The translations under genes and the position numbers were made by a program. The notes beneath the pieces were generated by a model. That model did no database searches. It saw only the letters and a program-made list of their open reading frames with translations, and was not told the origin of the DNA. From assembly GCF_000314735.2 (NCBI RefSeq), contig NZ_KB375270.1, positions 3,410,001 through 3,474,000 of the forward strand: DNA of 64,000 nt. Direction: 5' to 3'. This document shows positions 33,514 through 42,905 of the stretch, one piece after another (position 1 is the stretch's first letter; the number at the start of each line of letters is the position of its first letter). The DNA comes from Afipia felis ATCC 53690 (GTDB lineage Bacteria; Pseudomonadota; Alphaproteobacteria; Rhizobiales; Xanthobacteraceae).

Positions 33514-33578
33514 GGTTAACAATTTACTGCTCAGGTATCGGCGGCGTTTGTCGCCCATCTTGCCTCGAGCGAACGCCC

Positions 33579-34388
33579 ATGCGGCCATCCTCCCATGTTG
33601 TCCGGTTTCTCGGCTCGGCCGGCTTTCTGGCCATCGCCGCGATCGGCCTTGCCGGTTGCCAGACGATAGGCGCGTCGGATGTCACGGGATCGTTGGGCAG
33701 CAAGACGAGCGCTGCCGCTCCGGAGACCGATGCCCGTCGGGTAGTCGAGGTCTATGGCGAGAAATATCGCGCCAACCCGAAGGATCTCGACATCGCACTT
33801 CGCTACGGGCAGGCGCTGCGCGCCAACGGCCAGCGCGAGCAGGCTGTGGCGGTGCTGGAGCAGGCAAATCTCACGCATCCCGGCAACCGGGAAGTGCTCG
33901 GCGCTTATGGCCGGGCGCTGGCGGAAAACGGCAACTTCAAACCTGCCTTCGATGTGCTTTCTCGCGCGCATTCGCCGACCAATCCGGATTGGCGCATCCT
34001 CTCCATTCAGGGGGCGGTGCTCGACCAGATGGGCAAGCCCGAAGAAGCGCGGCGCTATTATGCCAGCGCGCTGAAGATCAGGCCGGACGATCCTTCGGTG
34101 CTATCCAATCTCGGGCTGTCCTACGTGCTCACCAAGGAGTTGCCGCAGGCAGAGGCGACGTTGCGTCGCGCCCAACAACTCGCGCCGAACGATTCTCGTA
34201 TCCGTCAGAACCTGGGTCTCGCGCTCGGGCTGCAGGGCCGCTTCGCGGAAGCCGAGGCCATCGTGCGGGCGGATCTGCCCCCGGATGAAGCCGCGGCAAA
34301 CGTCGCCTATCTCAAGGATATGCTGAACAGCGGGCAGGGCGGCAAGACGGCCGCGCAGCCGCGCAACGCGATGTCCTCGCGCTCCTGA
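33579..34388 (+). CDS. tadD: Tad pilus assembly lipoprotein TadD, TPR repeats
   Basis: 269 residues from ATG 33579, which places the signal correctly; the frame opens 34 codons earlier. The lipobox LAGC puts the lipid on Cys27. Tandem tetratricopeptide repeats then run from about residue 60 to 240 (LDIALRYGQALRANGQREQA, EVLGAYGRALAENGNFKPAF, PSVLSNLGLSYVLTKELPQA, SRIRQNLGLALGLQGRFAEA). TadD is the pilotin-like outer-membrane lipoprotein of Flp/Tad pili. It faces the rest of the tad genes, converging with tadC with 61 bp between stops. Confidence 0.9.
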   Translation: MRPSSHVVRFLGSAGFLAIAAIGLAGCQTIGASDVTGSLGSKTSAAAPETDARRVVEVYGEKYRANPKDLDIALRYGQALRANGQREQAVAVLEQANLTHPGNREVLGAYGRALAENGNFKPAFDVLSRAHSPTNPDWRILSIQGAVLDQMGKPEEARRYYASALKIRPDDPSVLSNLGLSYVLTKELPQAEATLRRAQQLAPNDSRIRQNLGLALGLQGRFAEAEAIVRADLPPDEAAANVAYLKDMLNSGQGGKTAAQPRNAMSSRS

Positions 34389-34449
34389 AATCTTTCTCTT
34401 TTTGAAGAGTAAAGGTGGAACTGCCGCGCGTATGGCAGCAGGTCATGGT

Positions 34450-35427
34450 TTAGTGCATGTAGGCCGCGACCTTGATGCCGGTCGGTCCGAGAATGACCAC
34501 GAACAGGATCGGCAGGAAGAACACGATCATCGGCACGGTGAGCTTCGGCGGCAGACTTGCTGCCTTCTTCTCGGCTTCGTTCATGCGCATGTCGCGGTTT
34601 TCCTGTGCCATGACGCGCAGCGTCTGGCCGAGCGGCGTTCCGTAGCGCTCCGATTGCATCAGCGCCATGCAAACCGATTTCACGCCTTCGAGGCCGGTTC
34701 GTTTCTGCAGGTTCTCGTAGGCCATTTTGCGATCCTGCAAATAGGATAGTTCCGCGGTCGTCAGCGTGAATTCCTCAGCGAGCGCCACGGATTGCGATCC
34801 GATCTCGTAGCTGACCTTGCGGAAGGCCGCTTCGATCGACATGCCGGATTCGACGCAGATCAGGAGGAGATCCAAGGCGTCCGGAAAGGCGCGTTTGATA
34901 GAAAGCTGCCGCTTGCTGATAGCGTTCTTCAGAAACAGCATTGGAGCCTGCATGCCCGTCCAGGCGGCGCCGATGCAGATGCCGATCTTGACCAACGTGG
35001 TCATTTGAAGATTCAAGATCACGAAAATGTACAGCGCCGTCGCGAGCAGGAGGACGAGCGGCGTGACGAGGCGGAAAAACAGGAAGGTGATGTAGGGTGC
35101 GTGGCCGCGATAGCCGGCCATCACCAGCTTGTCCTTGGCCTCCTCCTGCGCAAGCCATTTGCCGAGGTTGAAATCGTGGACGATCTTTCCGACGAACTGC
35201 TTCGGGCTTTGCCGCAGAGTGACTTTCTCGTTGCGGCTCATGCGATCGCGTTCACGCTGCCGAATCCGCTCGCGTTCGTTGGCGACCGCCTTCATTCGCC
35301 GCGTCAACCCGTCGCTGACAAACATCGGAGAGATCAGCGCATAGGCGGTGGCGCTCGCGGCGACGGCGGCAAACAGCATCGTCAGGAAGCGGACATCGTG
35401 GAGCTTGTCGATCAACAAATCGAGCAT
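34450..35427 (-). CDS. tadC: Tad pilus inner-membrane platform protein TadC
   Basis: 325 residues with a GspF/T2SSF domain (FPDALDLLLICVESGMSIEA, LQKRTGLEGVKSVCMALMQS, YGTPLGQTLRVMAQENRDMR) and four membrane helices: one at the N-terminus, two near 110-150 and one at the C-terminus. With TadB it forms the platform on which the CpaF ATPase acts to polymerise pilin. It sits 10 bp after tadB in the operon cpaC-cpaD-cpaE-cpaF-tadB-tadC. Confidence 0.93.
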   Translation of the reverse strand: MLDLLIDKLHDVRFLTMLFAAVAASATAYALISPMFVSDGLTRRMKAVANERERIRQRERDRMSRNEKVTLRQSPKQFVGKIVHDFNLGKWLAQEEAKDKLVMAGYRGHAPYITFLFFRLVTPLVLLLATALYIFVILNLQMTTLVKIGICIGAAWTGMQAPMLFLKNAISKRQLSIKRAFPDALDLLLICVESGMSIEAAFRKVSYEIGSQSVALAEEFTLTTAELSYLQDRKMAYENLQKRTGLEGVKSVCMALMQSERYGTPLGQTLRVMAQENRDMRMNEAEKKAASLPPKLTVPMIVFFLPILFVVILGPTGIKVAAYMH

Positions 35428-35437
35428 GGCATGTCCA

Positions 35438-36412
35438 TCAGAAATCGAAGTTGATCATTTTCTTCATGACGAGGATGCCGGCGGTCATCCAGACAGCGCA
35501 ACATGCGAGCATGAAGCGGCCGGTCGGATGGGTCCACAGCAACGAGATGTAATCCGGTGACATGACGTAGACGATAACCATCACCACCGGCGGCAGCGAG
35601 CCGATGATGCCAGCGGAGGCTTTTGCTTCCATCGACATCGCCTGAATCTTGGCTTTCATTCTCTTGCGGTCGCGCAACACCTTGGAGAGATTGCCGAGCG
35701 CCTCCGACAGGTTGCCGCCGGATTTGGTCTGAATGCCGATTACGATACCGAAGAAATTAGCTTCCGGCAGCGGCATGCGCTCGTAAAGGCGCATGCAGGC
35801 TTCGCCGAGTGGAATGCCGATGCTCTGGGTCTCGATGATGGCACGGAATTCCGAGCGCAGCGGCTCCGGTGAATCGTTGACGACCACCTTGATCGAGTCG
35901 AACAGCGGAAGGCCGGCCTTGACGCCGCGTACGATGACGTCGACGGCGTCGGGAAGTGCATCGAGGAATTTGTTCTCGCGGCGGCGCTTCAGATAGCCCA
36001 GTACCCAGCGCGGCAGTCCGAGACCAGCGGAAAGGCCGAACGCGATCGTTGCGATCAGGTTCGCCCCGATCATATAGCAGACGAGGAATGTCAGGAGGCC
36101 AAGCCCTGCCGACCCGATGATAAACTGCTGTTTGGTCCAGTTCACGCCAGCCTGGGCAAGTCGGATATTCAGGGGAATCTTTTTGGCCTGCTTGGCGCGG
36201 CTATCCACCTCTTTCAGCGTGTCCTCGACCTGCTCGCGGCGCGAGCGTTGATTGCGCTCGACGCGCCGCGTCGTGACTTCGGGACGCGCGAAGGAGGCGC
36301 GGCGTTGCTCGGCTTTACGCTCACCGGACAGGAGAGGATACAGGAACACCCAGGCAAGGCCGCCCAGCGTCACTGCGCTCATGAATGCAATCGCAAGGGT
36401 CTGAATCTTCAT
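35438..36412 (-). CDS. tadB: Tad pilus inner-membrane platform protein TadB
   Basis: 324 residues from ATG 36412 (MKIQTLAIAFMSAVTLGGLA); the frame extends about 100 codons further upstream into cpaF and that part is rejected. An N-terminal helix, a charged linker rich in Arg/Glu (RRVERNQRSRREQVEDTLKE), two helices near 95-135, the T2SSF domain (LPDAVDVIVRGVKAGLPLFD, TKSGGNLSEALGNLSKVLRD) and a final helix. Partner of TadC. Confidence 0.93.
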   Translation of the reverse strand: MKIQTLAIAFMSAVTLGGLAWVFLYPLLSGERKAEQRRASFARPEVTTRRVERNQRSRREQVEDTLKEVDSRAKQAKKIPLNIRLAQAGVNWTKQQFIIGSAGLGLLTFLVCYMIGANLIATIAFGLSAGLGLPRWVLGYLKRRRENKFLDALPDAVDVIVRGVKAGLPLFDSIKVVVNDSPEPLRSEFRAIIETQSIGIPLGEACMRLYERMPLPEANFFGIVIGIQTKSGGNLSEALGNLSKVLRDRKRMKAKIQAMSMEAKASAGIIGSLPPVVMVIVYVMSPDYISLLWTHPTGRFMLACCAVWMTAGILVMKKMINFDF

Positions 36413-36423
36413 GAGATCACCCC

Positions 36424-37890
36424 TTACCGCTCGGGATCGGGCGCTTCCGCCGCGTCGAGTGCTGCGGCCAGCCGCTTCTCCTCGCCATAGTAACGTGCAC
36501 GATCCCAGAAGCGCGGACGCCCGATGCCGGTCGAACGATGCCGGCCGAGAATGTTGCCGTTGATGTCTTCGCCGACGATGTCGTAGACGAAAATATCCTG
36601 GGTGATGATGGTGTCGCCTTCCATGCCCATCACCTCGGTGATGTGCGTGATGCGACGCGAGCCGTCGCGCAGGCGCGCGGCCTGAACGACGACATCGATG
36701 GAGGCGCACATCATCTCGCGGATGGTACGAGACGGCAGCGCGTAACCGCCCATCGTGATCATGGATTCGCAGCGGGAAAGGGCTTCGCGCGGATTGTTGG
36801 CGTGTAGTGTCCCCATTGAGCCGTCATGGCCGGTGTTCATCGCTTGCAGCAGGTCGAACGCCTCAGGTCCGCGGACTTCGCCGACGATGATGCGCTCAGG
36901 ACGCATGCGCAGACAGTTCTTGACGAGATCGCGCATCGTAACCTGACCCTCGCCCTCGATGTTCGGCGGGCGGGTTTCGAGGCGTACGACATGCGGCTGC
37001 TGGAGCTGAAGTTCGGCCGCGTCCTCACAGGTGATGACGCGTTCGTCCTCGTCGATATAGTTGGTCAGGCAGTTCAGCAGCGTGGTTTTGCCCGAGCCCG
37101 TGCCGCCGGAGATCAGCACGTTGGCGCGGCAGCGGCCGATGATCTGGAGAATCTGCGCGCCCTCCGGCGAGATTGCGCCGAACTGGACGAGCTGGTCGAG
37201 AGTCAGCTTGTCCTTCTTGAATTTGCGGATGGTGAGCGCGGGACCGTCGATGGCGAGCGGCGGCACGATCGCGTTGACGCGGGAGCCGTCGGCGAGACGC
37301 GCGTCGCAGATCGGGGAGGATTCGTCGACGCGGCGGCCAACCTGGCTCACGATGCGCTGGCAGATATTGAGAAGCTGCTGGTTGTCGCGAAAGCGGATGC
37401 CGGTCTTCTGGATCTTGCCTGAGACTTCGATGAACACAGTGCCGGCGCCATTCACCATGATGTCGGCGATATCGTCGCGGGCGAGCAGCGGCTCCAGCGG
37501 GCCGTAGCCCAGCACGTCGTTGCAGATATCGTCGAGCAGTTCTTCCTGCTCGGCGATCGACATCACGATATTCTTAATCGCGATGATCTCGTTGACGATG
37601 TCGCGGATTTCCTCGCGCGCCGACTCGATGTCGAGCTTGGAGAGCTGGGCCAGATCGATGGCTTCGATCAGCGCGCCGAAGATCGTCGCCTTGACCTGAT
37701 AATAGGAATCGGAACGGCGGGATTCTTGGACGGGCGGCGGCGCCGGACGTGCGGGCGCCAGCGGCGGTGTTGCAGCTTTCGGCACGTCGATGACCGGCGC
37801 GCGCGGCGCCGGCGCCTGGGGCTCCGCCGGTTTGACGGCGACGCTTCCTGGCCGGAAGTCCGTGTCTACTCCGCTACGCTTGCCGAACAC
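36424..37890 (-). CDS. cpaF: Tad pilus assembly ATPase CpaF/TadA
   Basis: 488 residues. After a Pro-rich N-terminus of about 60 residues comes the secretion-ATPase N domain, then Walker A ([20 protein letters not shown]), the Asp box ([14 protein letters not shown]), Walker B region ([20 protein letters not shown]) and His box ([19 protein letters not shown]). It drives both extension and retraction in Tad pili. The gene lies 11 bp before tadB, so it is translated from the same message. Confidence 0.96.
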   Translation of the reverse strand: MFGKRSGVDTDFRPGSVAVKPAEPQAPAPRAPVIDVPKAATPPLAPARPAPPPVQESRRSDSYYQVKATIFGALIEAIDLAQLSKLDIESAREEIRDIVNEIIAIKNIVMSIAEQEELLDDICNDVLGYGPLEPLLARDDIADIMVNGAGTVFIEVSGKIQKTGIRFRDNQQLLNICQRIVSQVGRRVDESSPICDARLADGSRVNAIVPPLAIDGPALTIRKFKKDKLTLDQLVQFGAISPEGAQILQIIGRCRANVLISGGTGSGKTTLLNCLTNYIDEDERVITCEDAAELQLQQPHVVRLETRPPNIEGEGQVTMRDLVKNCLRMRPERIIVGEVRGPEAFDLLQAMNTGHDGSMGTLHANNPREALSRCESMITMGGYALPSRTIREMMCASIDVVVQAARLRDGSRRITHITEVMGMEGDTIITQDIFVYDIVGEDINGNILGRHRSTGIGRPRFWDRARYYGEEKRLAAALDAAEAPDPER

Positions 37891-37908
37891 GCTCTACCTC
37901 AAACCGGA

Positions 37909-39174
37909 TTACTTCCGGCGCAACTTCCCGAGAAGGGGGGCCAAAAATGAATTGCCTGATTTCTTCGATTCGCCGCGACCGGTGAGGCGCTGCGCGATCT
38001 GCAGGAACATCTCCGCGGTGCGGTGATTGGCCGAGATTTCCGCGATCATCTGGCCGTTGTTGGCGGCGGACCCGAAAATCTGCGGTTCGAACGGAATCGA
38101 GACAATCGGATCGCTCTCAATCGCCTTGGCAAATTCTCCGGCCTTGATCTCGGGCCGCTTCGGAATTCCGACCTGATTGAGACAATAGATCGGCGCGCGG
38201 TCGTTCGGACGGGCGGCCTTCAGCGTGTCGAACATATTCTTGGCGTTGCGCAGATTGGCAAGATCCGGTGCAGCCACGATCAGGATGTCGTCGGCGCCGA
38301 CGAGGGCACGTTTGGTCCAGCCCGACCATTGATGCGGCACGTCGAGCACGATGCAGGGCATAGTGGTACGCAGCGTATCGAAGATCGCGTCGAACGCGTC
38401 GGTGCCGAAGTCGTAGACCCGGTCGAGTGCGGCAGGTGCCGCGAGCAAATTGAGGTGGTCCGTGCACTTCGACAGCAGGCGGTCCAGAAAGGCGGTGTCG
38501 ACGCGGTCCGGCGAGAACACGGCATCGGCAATGCCCTGCGGGGGGTCCTGATTGTAGTCGAGCCCTGCGGTGCCGAAGGCAAGATCGAGATCTGCAACCA
38601 CCGAATCCAGCGCAAGATCGCGGGCGATCGCCCAGGCGACGTTGTGCGCGATGGTGGAGGCGCCGACACCGCCCTTGGCCCCAACGACGGCGATGATGCG
38701 GCCGACAGCCTTGGCTTCCGGCGTCGTGAACAGGTTGCAGACCGAGCGGACGATATCGAGTGGGCCGATCGGCGCGATCACGTAATCGCTGACACCCCGG
38801 CGCACCAGCTCGCGATAGAGCGTGACGTCGTTGACGCGACCGATCACGATGACGCGCGTGCCGGCGTCGCAAACGGACGCCAACTGGTCGAGGCCCGGAA
38901 GGATATCGGTGTGGCCCTCGGTTTCGAGAAGAATGACGTTGGGCGTCGGCGCGGTGCGATAGGCCTCGATGGCGGCGGCCATGCCGCCCATCTGGATTTT
39001 CAGGTGAGCTTTGGCGAGCCGTCGATCTTCGCAGGCTGCCTGCACGGCGGCTGCGGTCTCGACGGTTTCGCAGAACGCCTGCACGGACACGCGTGGCGCG
39101 GGAGCGATATGCTCGTCCATCGCCGCCTGATGTGTCTCGTCGTTCTGCTCGCCCTGACGCGCGTAACTGATCAT
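37909..39174 (-). CDS. cpaE: Tad pilus localisation protein CpaE/TadZ
   Basis: 421 residues: an atypical receiver-like N-terminal domain (about 30-150) without the usual phospho-acceptor context, then a ParA/MinD-type ATPase with deviant Walker A (AVVGAKGGVGASTIAHNVAW) and SVVADLDLAFGTAGLDYNQD. CpaE/TadZ places the pilus machine at a cell pole. Its ATG overlaps the cpaD stop by 4 bp (ATGA). Confidence 0.94.
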   Translation of the reverse strand: MISYARQGEQNDETHQAAMDEHIAPAPRVSVQAFCETVETAAAVQAACEDRRLAKAHLKIQMGGMAAAIEAYRTAPTPNVILLETEGHTDILPGLDQLASVCDAGTRVIVIGRVNDVTLYRELVRRGVSDYVIAPIGPLDIVRSVCNLFTTPEAKAVGRIIAVVGAKGGVGASTIAHNVAWAIARDLALDSVVADLDLAFGTAGLDYNQDPPQGIADAVFSPDRVDTAFLDRLLSKCTDHLNLLAAPAALDRVYDFGTDAFDAIFDTLRTTMPCIVLDVPHQWSGWTKRALVGADDILIVAAPDLANLRNAKNMFDTLKAARPNDRAPIYCLNQVGIPKRPEIKAGEFAKAIESDPIVSIPFEPQIFGSAANNGQMIAEISANHRTAEMFLQIAQRLTGRGESKKSGNSFLAPLLGKLRRK

Positions 39175-39911
39175 TTGCCTACCGTACTGAGTTTGGCTTT
39201 TTCAACCTCGGGGTAATCGGTCGCCGTCGTCTGTCCGTTGCGATATTTGGTGAAAGCCTCGGTACGGCGGGCCGAGTTCGGCGGAGTTTCCGCGCGCGGC
39301 TGTACGAGATCGGCCGGATTGGCAACCATCGCAGCCATATTGCGCTGATAGGCGCAGCCGAAGTTCTCGTAGGACCGATTTTCGTAATACGACTTATTCT
39401 TCACCGAAGGGCCGAGATCCTCCGGCCACAGGCCGCATGGGCCTGCATCGGCGATGATGCGCGCATAGCGCACGCGAACCGGCGCGAACTGACGCGGATC
39501 GGTCGGATGATAGGGCACGACCTTTATCCCTCGCGGTGGAATGCCGGTAGCCGCCAGAATGTTCTGGATGTCGCGAGCGGTCACGCCTGCTGCCTGGGCG
39601 TTCGGCGTTCCCGCCGGAACGTCGATCGTGATGGCACCAGTGCCTTCGCTGAGCCATGCCTGAGAAAGCCCGGCGATGTCGGCGCGCTGCGCCGTCGTCA
39701 GTCCGCCGCGGGCATGGCCGACGAAAATCTCCGTGGTCTTGCTCGCCTCCTGAATGACGATCGGATGGCGCAAGCGGTAATCGTCAGGCAACGAGCCGGT
39801 CACGATCTCGGCGTCCCGGCTGTGCATACATCCGCCAAGCGTGACGGCGCTGACCAGCGCCAGCGCGGCCAGTGCCGTGGTGCGGGAGAGGTTGGATACG
39901 CGTCTATTCAT
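39171..39911 (-). CDS. cpaD: Tad pilus lipoprotein CpaD
   Basis: 246 residues from ATG 39911, preferred over TTG 39929 because AGGA lies 9 bp upstream and the lipoprotein signal is then well placed. The lipobox LGGC gives Cys28. The CpaD-family core follows (DYRLRHPIVIQEASKTTEIF, IDVPAGTPNAQAAGVTARDI, CGLWPEDLGPSVKNKSYYEN, NFGCAYQRNMAAMVANPADL), with two Cys likely in a disulfide. It is thought to support the secretin in the periplasm. Located between cpaC and cpaE. Confidence 0.92.
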   Translation of the reverse strand: MNRRVSNLSRTTALAALALVSAVTLGGCMHSRDAEIVTGSLPDDYRLRHPIVIQEASKTTEIFVGHARGGLTTAQRADIAGLSQAWLSEGTGAITIDVPAGTPNAQAAGVTARDIQNILAATGIPPRGIKVVPYHPTDPRQFAPVRVRYARIIADAGPCGLWPEDLGPSVKNKSYYENRSYENFGCAYQRNMAAMVANPADLVQPRAETPPNSARRTEAFTKYRNGQTTATDYPEVEKAKLSTVGK

Positions 39912-39931
39912 CGTCGAAATCCTGTCCAACC

Positions 39932-41407
39932 TTAATCGGTGATGAAACCGTACTTGCCGCGATAGCTGCTGACCGCGCCTTCGCGGCGCGGCACGCCGTA
40001 AATGCGGGTGAGATTTCCGAGCAGAACCGTCTGCGGGTCCGAGGCCGAGGCGAAGCCGTCGTCAGGCCGCGAGAGATCCTTCTGCGCCACGGCGCGCACC
40101 ACGTAAGGGGTCACCAGCACCATTAGTTCGGTCTGGTTGTTGATGAAGTCGCGGCTGCGGAACAGCGAGCCGAGCACCGGCACCTGCGCGAGACCCGGCA
40201 GGCCGTTGATGGCCTGCTTGGTCTGCTCCTGAATAAGGCCGGCCATCGCCATCGAGCCGCCCGAGGGAATTTCCAGCGTGGTTTCGGCGCGGCGGGTCTT
40301 GATCGAGGGAATGGTATAAGAGGAAGTTCCTCCCCCGTTGATCGTGATCGAATTGTCGTTCGACACTTCCGAGACTTCGGTCATGACCCGCAGGCTGATG
40401 CGGCCCTCGGTCAGCACGACCGGCGTGAAGTTCAACGAAATGCCGAATTTCTTGAAGGCGATGGAAGGCTGGCAAGGGCCGCTCGAAGTGCCGGAGCCGC
40501 CACTGGTTTGACAGGTAATGCCGGTGGGAATCGGGAATTCGCCGCCTGCGACGAACGTGGCGTTCTCACCGGAAATGGCGGTCAAATTGGGCTCCGCGAG
40601 AGTGCGGACCACGCCCGCGCTTTCCATCGCGCGCAGCGTGGCTTTCACCGAGGGAGCCGAACCGAATGCGGTGGAGATTTGATTGTCCGCGTTAAGAGGT
40701 CGGCCGAGCGCGGTGAAGGCATTGGTATTGTTGAAGTTCACGACGGCGGTGCCGTAGTTGAAGCTGCCACTGAGATCGACACCGAGCTGCTTGATGATGT
40801 TGCGCTGAACCTCCGCGACGGTGACCTTCAGCATCACCTGATCGCGGCCGCGCACGGTGATGTTATTGACGACGAGGGTATTGCCTTTGTCCGGGCCGCC
40901 GATCAGCCGCGCGGCCAGCTCATAAGCCTGCTGCGCCTCGGCCTGGTTGGCGGCGCTGCCGGTCAGCACCACGCCGTCGCCCAAACCTTCGACCTGGATG
41001 TCGGATTGCGGCAAGGCCTGGCGGATCGCACTGCGGATGCCGTTGAGGTCGCGGGTGACGGCGACGTCGTAGGCGGCCATCTGCTGGCCGTCGGCATCGA
41101 AGAAGATGATGTTGGTCTGGCCGACGGCGGCGCCGATGATGTAGGCTCGCCGTGAGGAGCGCACGACCGCATTGGCGATCTTCGGGTCCGCCACCAGCAC
41201 GTCCTTGACGTCGCGCGGCAGGTCGACGACCAGCGATTTGCTGATGCCGAGCGTCAGCGATCTTGCGTTCAGCGAATCCGGCGATGCGGTGTTGGCGGAA
41301 GCAACGCGGTAGTCCGTGGCCAGAACGGGCGAAAGAGCCGAATTAAGGGTGAGAGCGGAGACCGCCACAAACGACAATGCGCGGGCAATTCGGGAGGCAG
41401 TCTTCAT
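39932..41407 (-). CDS. cpaC: Tad pilus outer-membrane secretin CpaC/RcpA
   Basis: 491 residues from ATG 41407 (GGAAAG 8 bp upstream); in-frame codons up to 41428 are possible alternatives. Signal peptide to about residue 32, a pilus-family N domain (SLTLGISKSLVVDLPRDVKD, ADPKIANAVVRSSRRAYIIG), a BON-like region, and the C-terminal secretin core (ALRAMESAGVVRTLAEPNLT, AMAGLIQEQTKQAINGLPGL, VLGSLFRSRDFINNQTELMV). It forms the outer-membrane gate for the Flp fibre. First gene of the minus-strand tad operon, with a CtrA-like box upstream. Confidence 0.95.
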   Translation of the reverse strand: MKTASRIARALSFVAVSALTLNSALSPVLATDYRVASANTASPDSLNARSLTLGISKSLVVDLPRDVKDVLVADPKIANAVVRSSRRAYIIGAAVGQTNIIFFDADGQQMAAYDVAVTRDLNGIRSAIRQALPQSDIQVEGLGDGVVLTGSAANQAEAQQAYELAARLIGGPDKGNTLVVNNITVRGRDQVMLKVTVAEVQRNIIKQLGVDLSGSFNYGTAVVNFNNTNAFTALGRPLNADNQISTAFGSAPSVKATLRAMESAGVVRTLAEPNLTAISGENATFVAGGEFPIPTGITCQTSGGSGTSSGPCQPSIAFKKFGISLNFTPVVLTEGRISLRVMTEVSEVSNDNSITINGGGTSSYTIPSIKTRRAETTLEIPSGGSMAMAGLIQEQTKQAINGLPGLAQVPVLGSLFRSRDFINNQTELMVLVTPYVVRAVAQKDLSRPDDGFASASDPQTVLLGNLTRIYGVPRREGAVSSYRGKYGFITD

Positions 41408-41473
41408 ACGCTTCACTTTCCACATCACGCGGCGACGGCTCCGTCGCTGTGAGGGGATTTGACCAGTTATTCG

Positions 41474-41488
41474 TCAAAGCATGGTTAA
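41474..41488. promoter_or_regulatory. CtrA-like box upstream of cpaC operon
   Basis: Read on the minus strand it is TTAA-N7-TTGA, one mismatch from TTAA-N7-TTAA, 67 bp before the cpaC ATG. Confidence 0.45.
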
Positions 41489-41542
41489 TGAGGCGTATCT
41501 AAATCGGGTTAACGGGAGCTTTATCGCTCGTGCCGATGCTGT

Positions 41543-42067
41543 TCATTGCATCGCGAGTTGAAATAGATCGACGGCCTTGATCCAGTCAGTGTTGGGATAG
41601 ATCAGGAGCGCACCAACCGCGAGAGCGATCCCGTAAGGGATCCCCGTATTCTTGTCGTGCAGACGCGTGAGCCAATCCTGCGACATCAGGAAGGGCGGCA
41701 GCGGCCATTTGCGGAATGCCAGAATAAGAAATGTGAGCACGCCACCGGCGATCGCGGCGAAAACGAGATAGTCGAGCAGATAGCCGAAGCCGAACCAGAG
41801 CCCGGCTGCGGCTGCGACCTTGGCATCGCCGCCGCCGATCCAGCCGAAGGCAAAGCAGGCGAATGCAACCACGAGGACGCTCAATCCCGCGAGGCTGTGC
41901 CAGCCGATCGCCTCCCAGCTCATCCCGGTGATGAAAGCGAGAGCGAAGAAACCCGCGATCAGCAAAAGCGATACACGGTTGGGGATGGTCATGGTGAGAA
42001 GGTCGCTGGCGGCGGCGAATGCCATGAGCGCGGGAAACAGAAACAGGCGCGCAAGGTCCAGCAGCAT
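41543..42067 (-). CDS. cpaA: Prepilin peptidase CpaA/TadV
   Basis: 174 residues, six membrane helices. The two aspartate motifs of type IV prepilin peptidases are present: FAAASDLLTMTIPNRVSLLL near residue 20 and FGWIGGGDAKVAAAAGLWFG near residue 80 (GGGDAK). It cleaves the leader of the Flp pilin and of the TadE-type pseudopilins after Gly. It lies downstream of the pilin on the same strand. Confidence 0.93.
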   Translation of the reverse strand: MLLDLARLFLFPALMAFAAASDLLTMTIPNRVSLLLIAGFFALAFITGMSWEAIGWHSLAGLSVLVVAFACFAFGWIGGGDAKVAAAAGLWFGFGYLLDYLVFAAIAGGVLTFLILAFRKWPLPPFLMSQDWLTRLHDKNTGIPYGIALAVGALLIYPNTDWIKAVDLFQLAMQ

Positions 42068-42129
42068 GGCGTCTCGCAGATTGTCCGGAGCGTTCTTTCC
42101 TCCGCAGACTAGAAGTCAGATGTGAACAA

Positions 42130-42267
42130 TCACCAAATACTGACGATCCGGATTGCCAGCAGAAGACACGCGAGAGTCAGCCCCGCGCAGATGATGCCGA
42201 GGCATTCGACATCGGATTTGGAATGGCCGGGCTTCAGGGCGGCGGCTTTGGAGAGGAGCGATTTCAT
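42130..42267 (-). CDS. Possible 45-residue membrane peptide between pilin and prepilin peptidase
   Basis: An open frame of 46 codons from ATG 42267. It begins MKSLLSKAAALKPGHSKSDV and ends with one strong hydrophobic helix (ECLGIICAGLTLACLLLAIR), a sensible single-pass membrane peptide. Against it: no clear ribosome site, and it lies just after the pilin terminator. It may be a tad accessory peptide or a chance frame. Confidence 0.4.
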   Translation of the reverse strand: MKSLLSKAAALKPGHSKSDVECLGIICAGLTLACLLLAIRIVSIW

Positions 42268-42322
42268 GGGCGACGCAACGCAGATACGGGTGAAGGAGGG
42301 CTGTCGTCCCTTGCCAGGAATG

Positions 42323-42350
42323 AAAAAGGCTTCGGTTCCCCGAAGCCTTT
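42323..42350 (-). terminator. Terminator downstream of the Flp pilin gene
   Basis: AAAGGCTTCGG and CCGAAGCCTTT form an 11-bp stem with a 4-base loop; on the minus strand it is followed by TTTTTCA. Placing it between pilin and cpaA lets pilin be made in excess of the machinery. Confidence 0.8.
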
Positions 42351-42372
42351 GTTCCGGGCAGATGCCGTCGGC

Positions 42373-42540
42373 TTAGCCGCCGAGGCTGCTCTTGATGGTT
42401 TCAAACTTCGAGGAGATCGCGCTGCCGACACCGTTGACGGCGGCGATGATGACGATCGCGATGCCCGCGGCAATCAGCGCGTACTCGATAGCGGTGGCGC
42501 CGGATTCGTCCTTGACGAAGCGAGCGAACAGGTTGGTCAT
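42373..42540 (-). CDS. pilA: Flp/Fap type IVb pilin
   Basis: 55 residues. MTNLFARFVKDESG is the short leader ending in Gly14; the mature protein begins ATAIEYALIAAGIAIVIIAA with Glu at +5 and Tyr at +6, the exact Flp pilin pattern. GGAG lies 6 bp before the ATG. It is the structural subunit of the tad pilus, cleaved by CpaA and assembled by CpaF with TadB/TadC. A terminator follows directly, and a CtrA-like box is found 160 bp upstream. Confidence 0.95.
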   Translation of the reverse strand: MTNLFARFVKDESGATAIEYALIAAGIAIVIIAAVNGVGSAISSKFETIKSSLGG

Positions 42541-42905
42541 TGGTGTCTCCATAAATGGCTAAACGTGGCTGTCTATTTCAATTGGTCCATCCGGAGCGGG
42601 TGGGCGCCGAGGCCAAGCGCGAGACTAAGTTCGAGGAATTGCATCGCAGTTAATTCGATTGCGGAAAGACGCCTGCATCAGGCTCTTCTTGCACACGGTA
42701 AATGCGGCGTTAAACGAATATATCGCATTTGAAAGGCGCTGAATTGACGGGCAAAATTCGAGAAAATGAGAGATGAAATGTCGGCGTGCGTTTGATTGCA
42801 GAGAATGCGCGCACGAACATTTGCAGTTCATTCATCAATTAACGGCAGATTTGCCATACCGGGTCGTGTCGAGGCCCTTGTACTGTTGCGTAAGAGAGTA
42901 AGCAG
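42541..42905. other. Divergent intergenic region pilA / cpaB
   Basis: No gene found. AT-richer than the surroundings, it should hold the strong pilA promoter and the cpaB promoter. A CtrA-like box at 42699-42713 is listed separately. Confidence 0.5.
42699..42713. promoter_or_regulatory. CtrA-like box upstream of pilA
   Basis: Read on the minus strand it is TTAA-N7-TTTA, one mismatch from TTAA-N7-TTAA, between divergent pilA and cpaB. Confidence 0.42.

Noticed and set aside
36413..36709. N-terminal extension of TadB to 36709
   Set aside because: It lies inside cpaF in another frame and translates to low-complexity Arg/His sequence; ATG 36412 begins a proper membrane helix.
38023..39216. A 397-codon plus-strand frame across cpaE
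   Set aside because: It is the reverse of the clear ParA-like CpaE gene and contains no motif.
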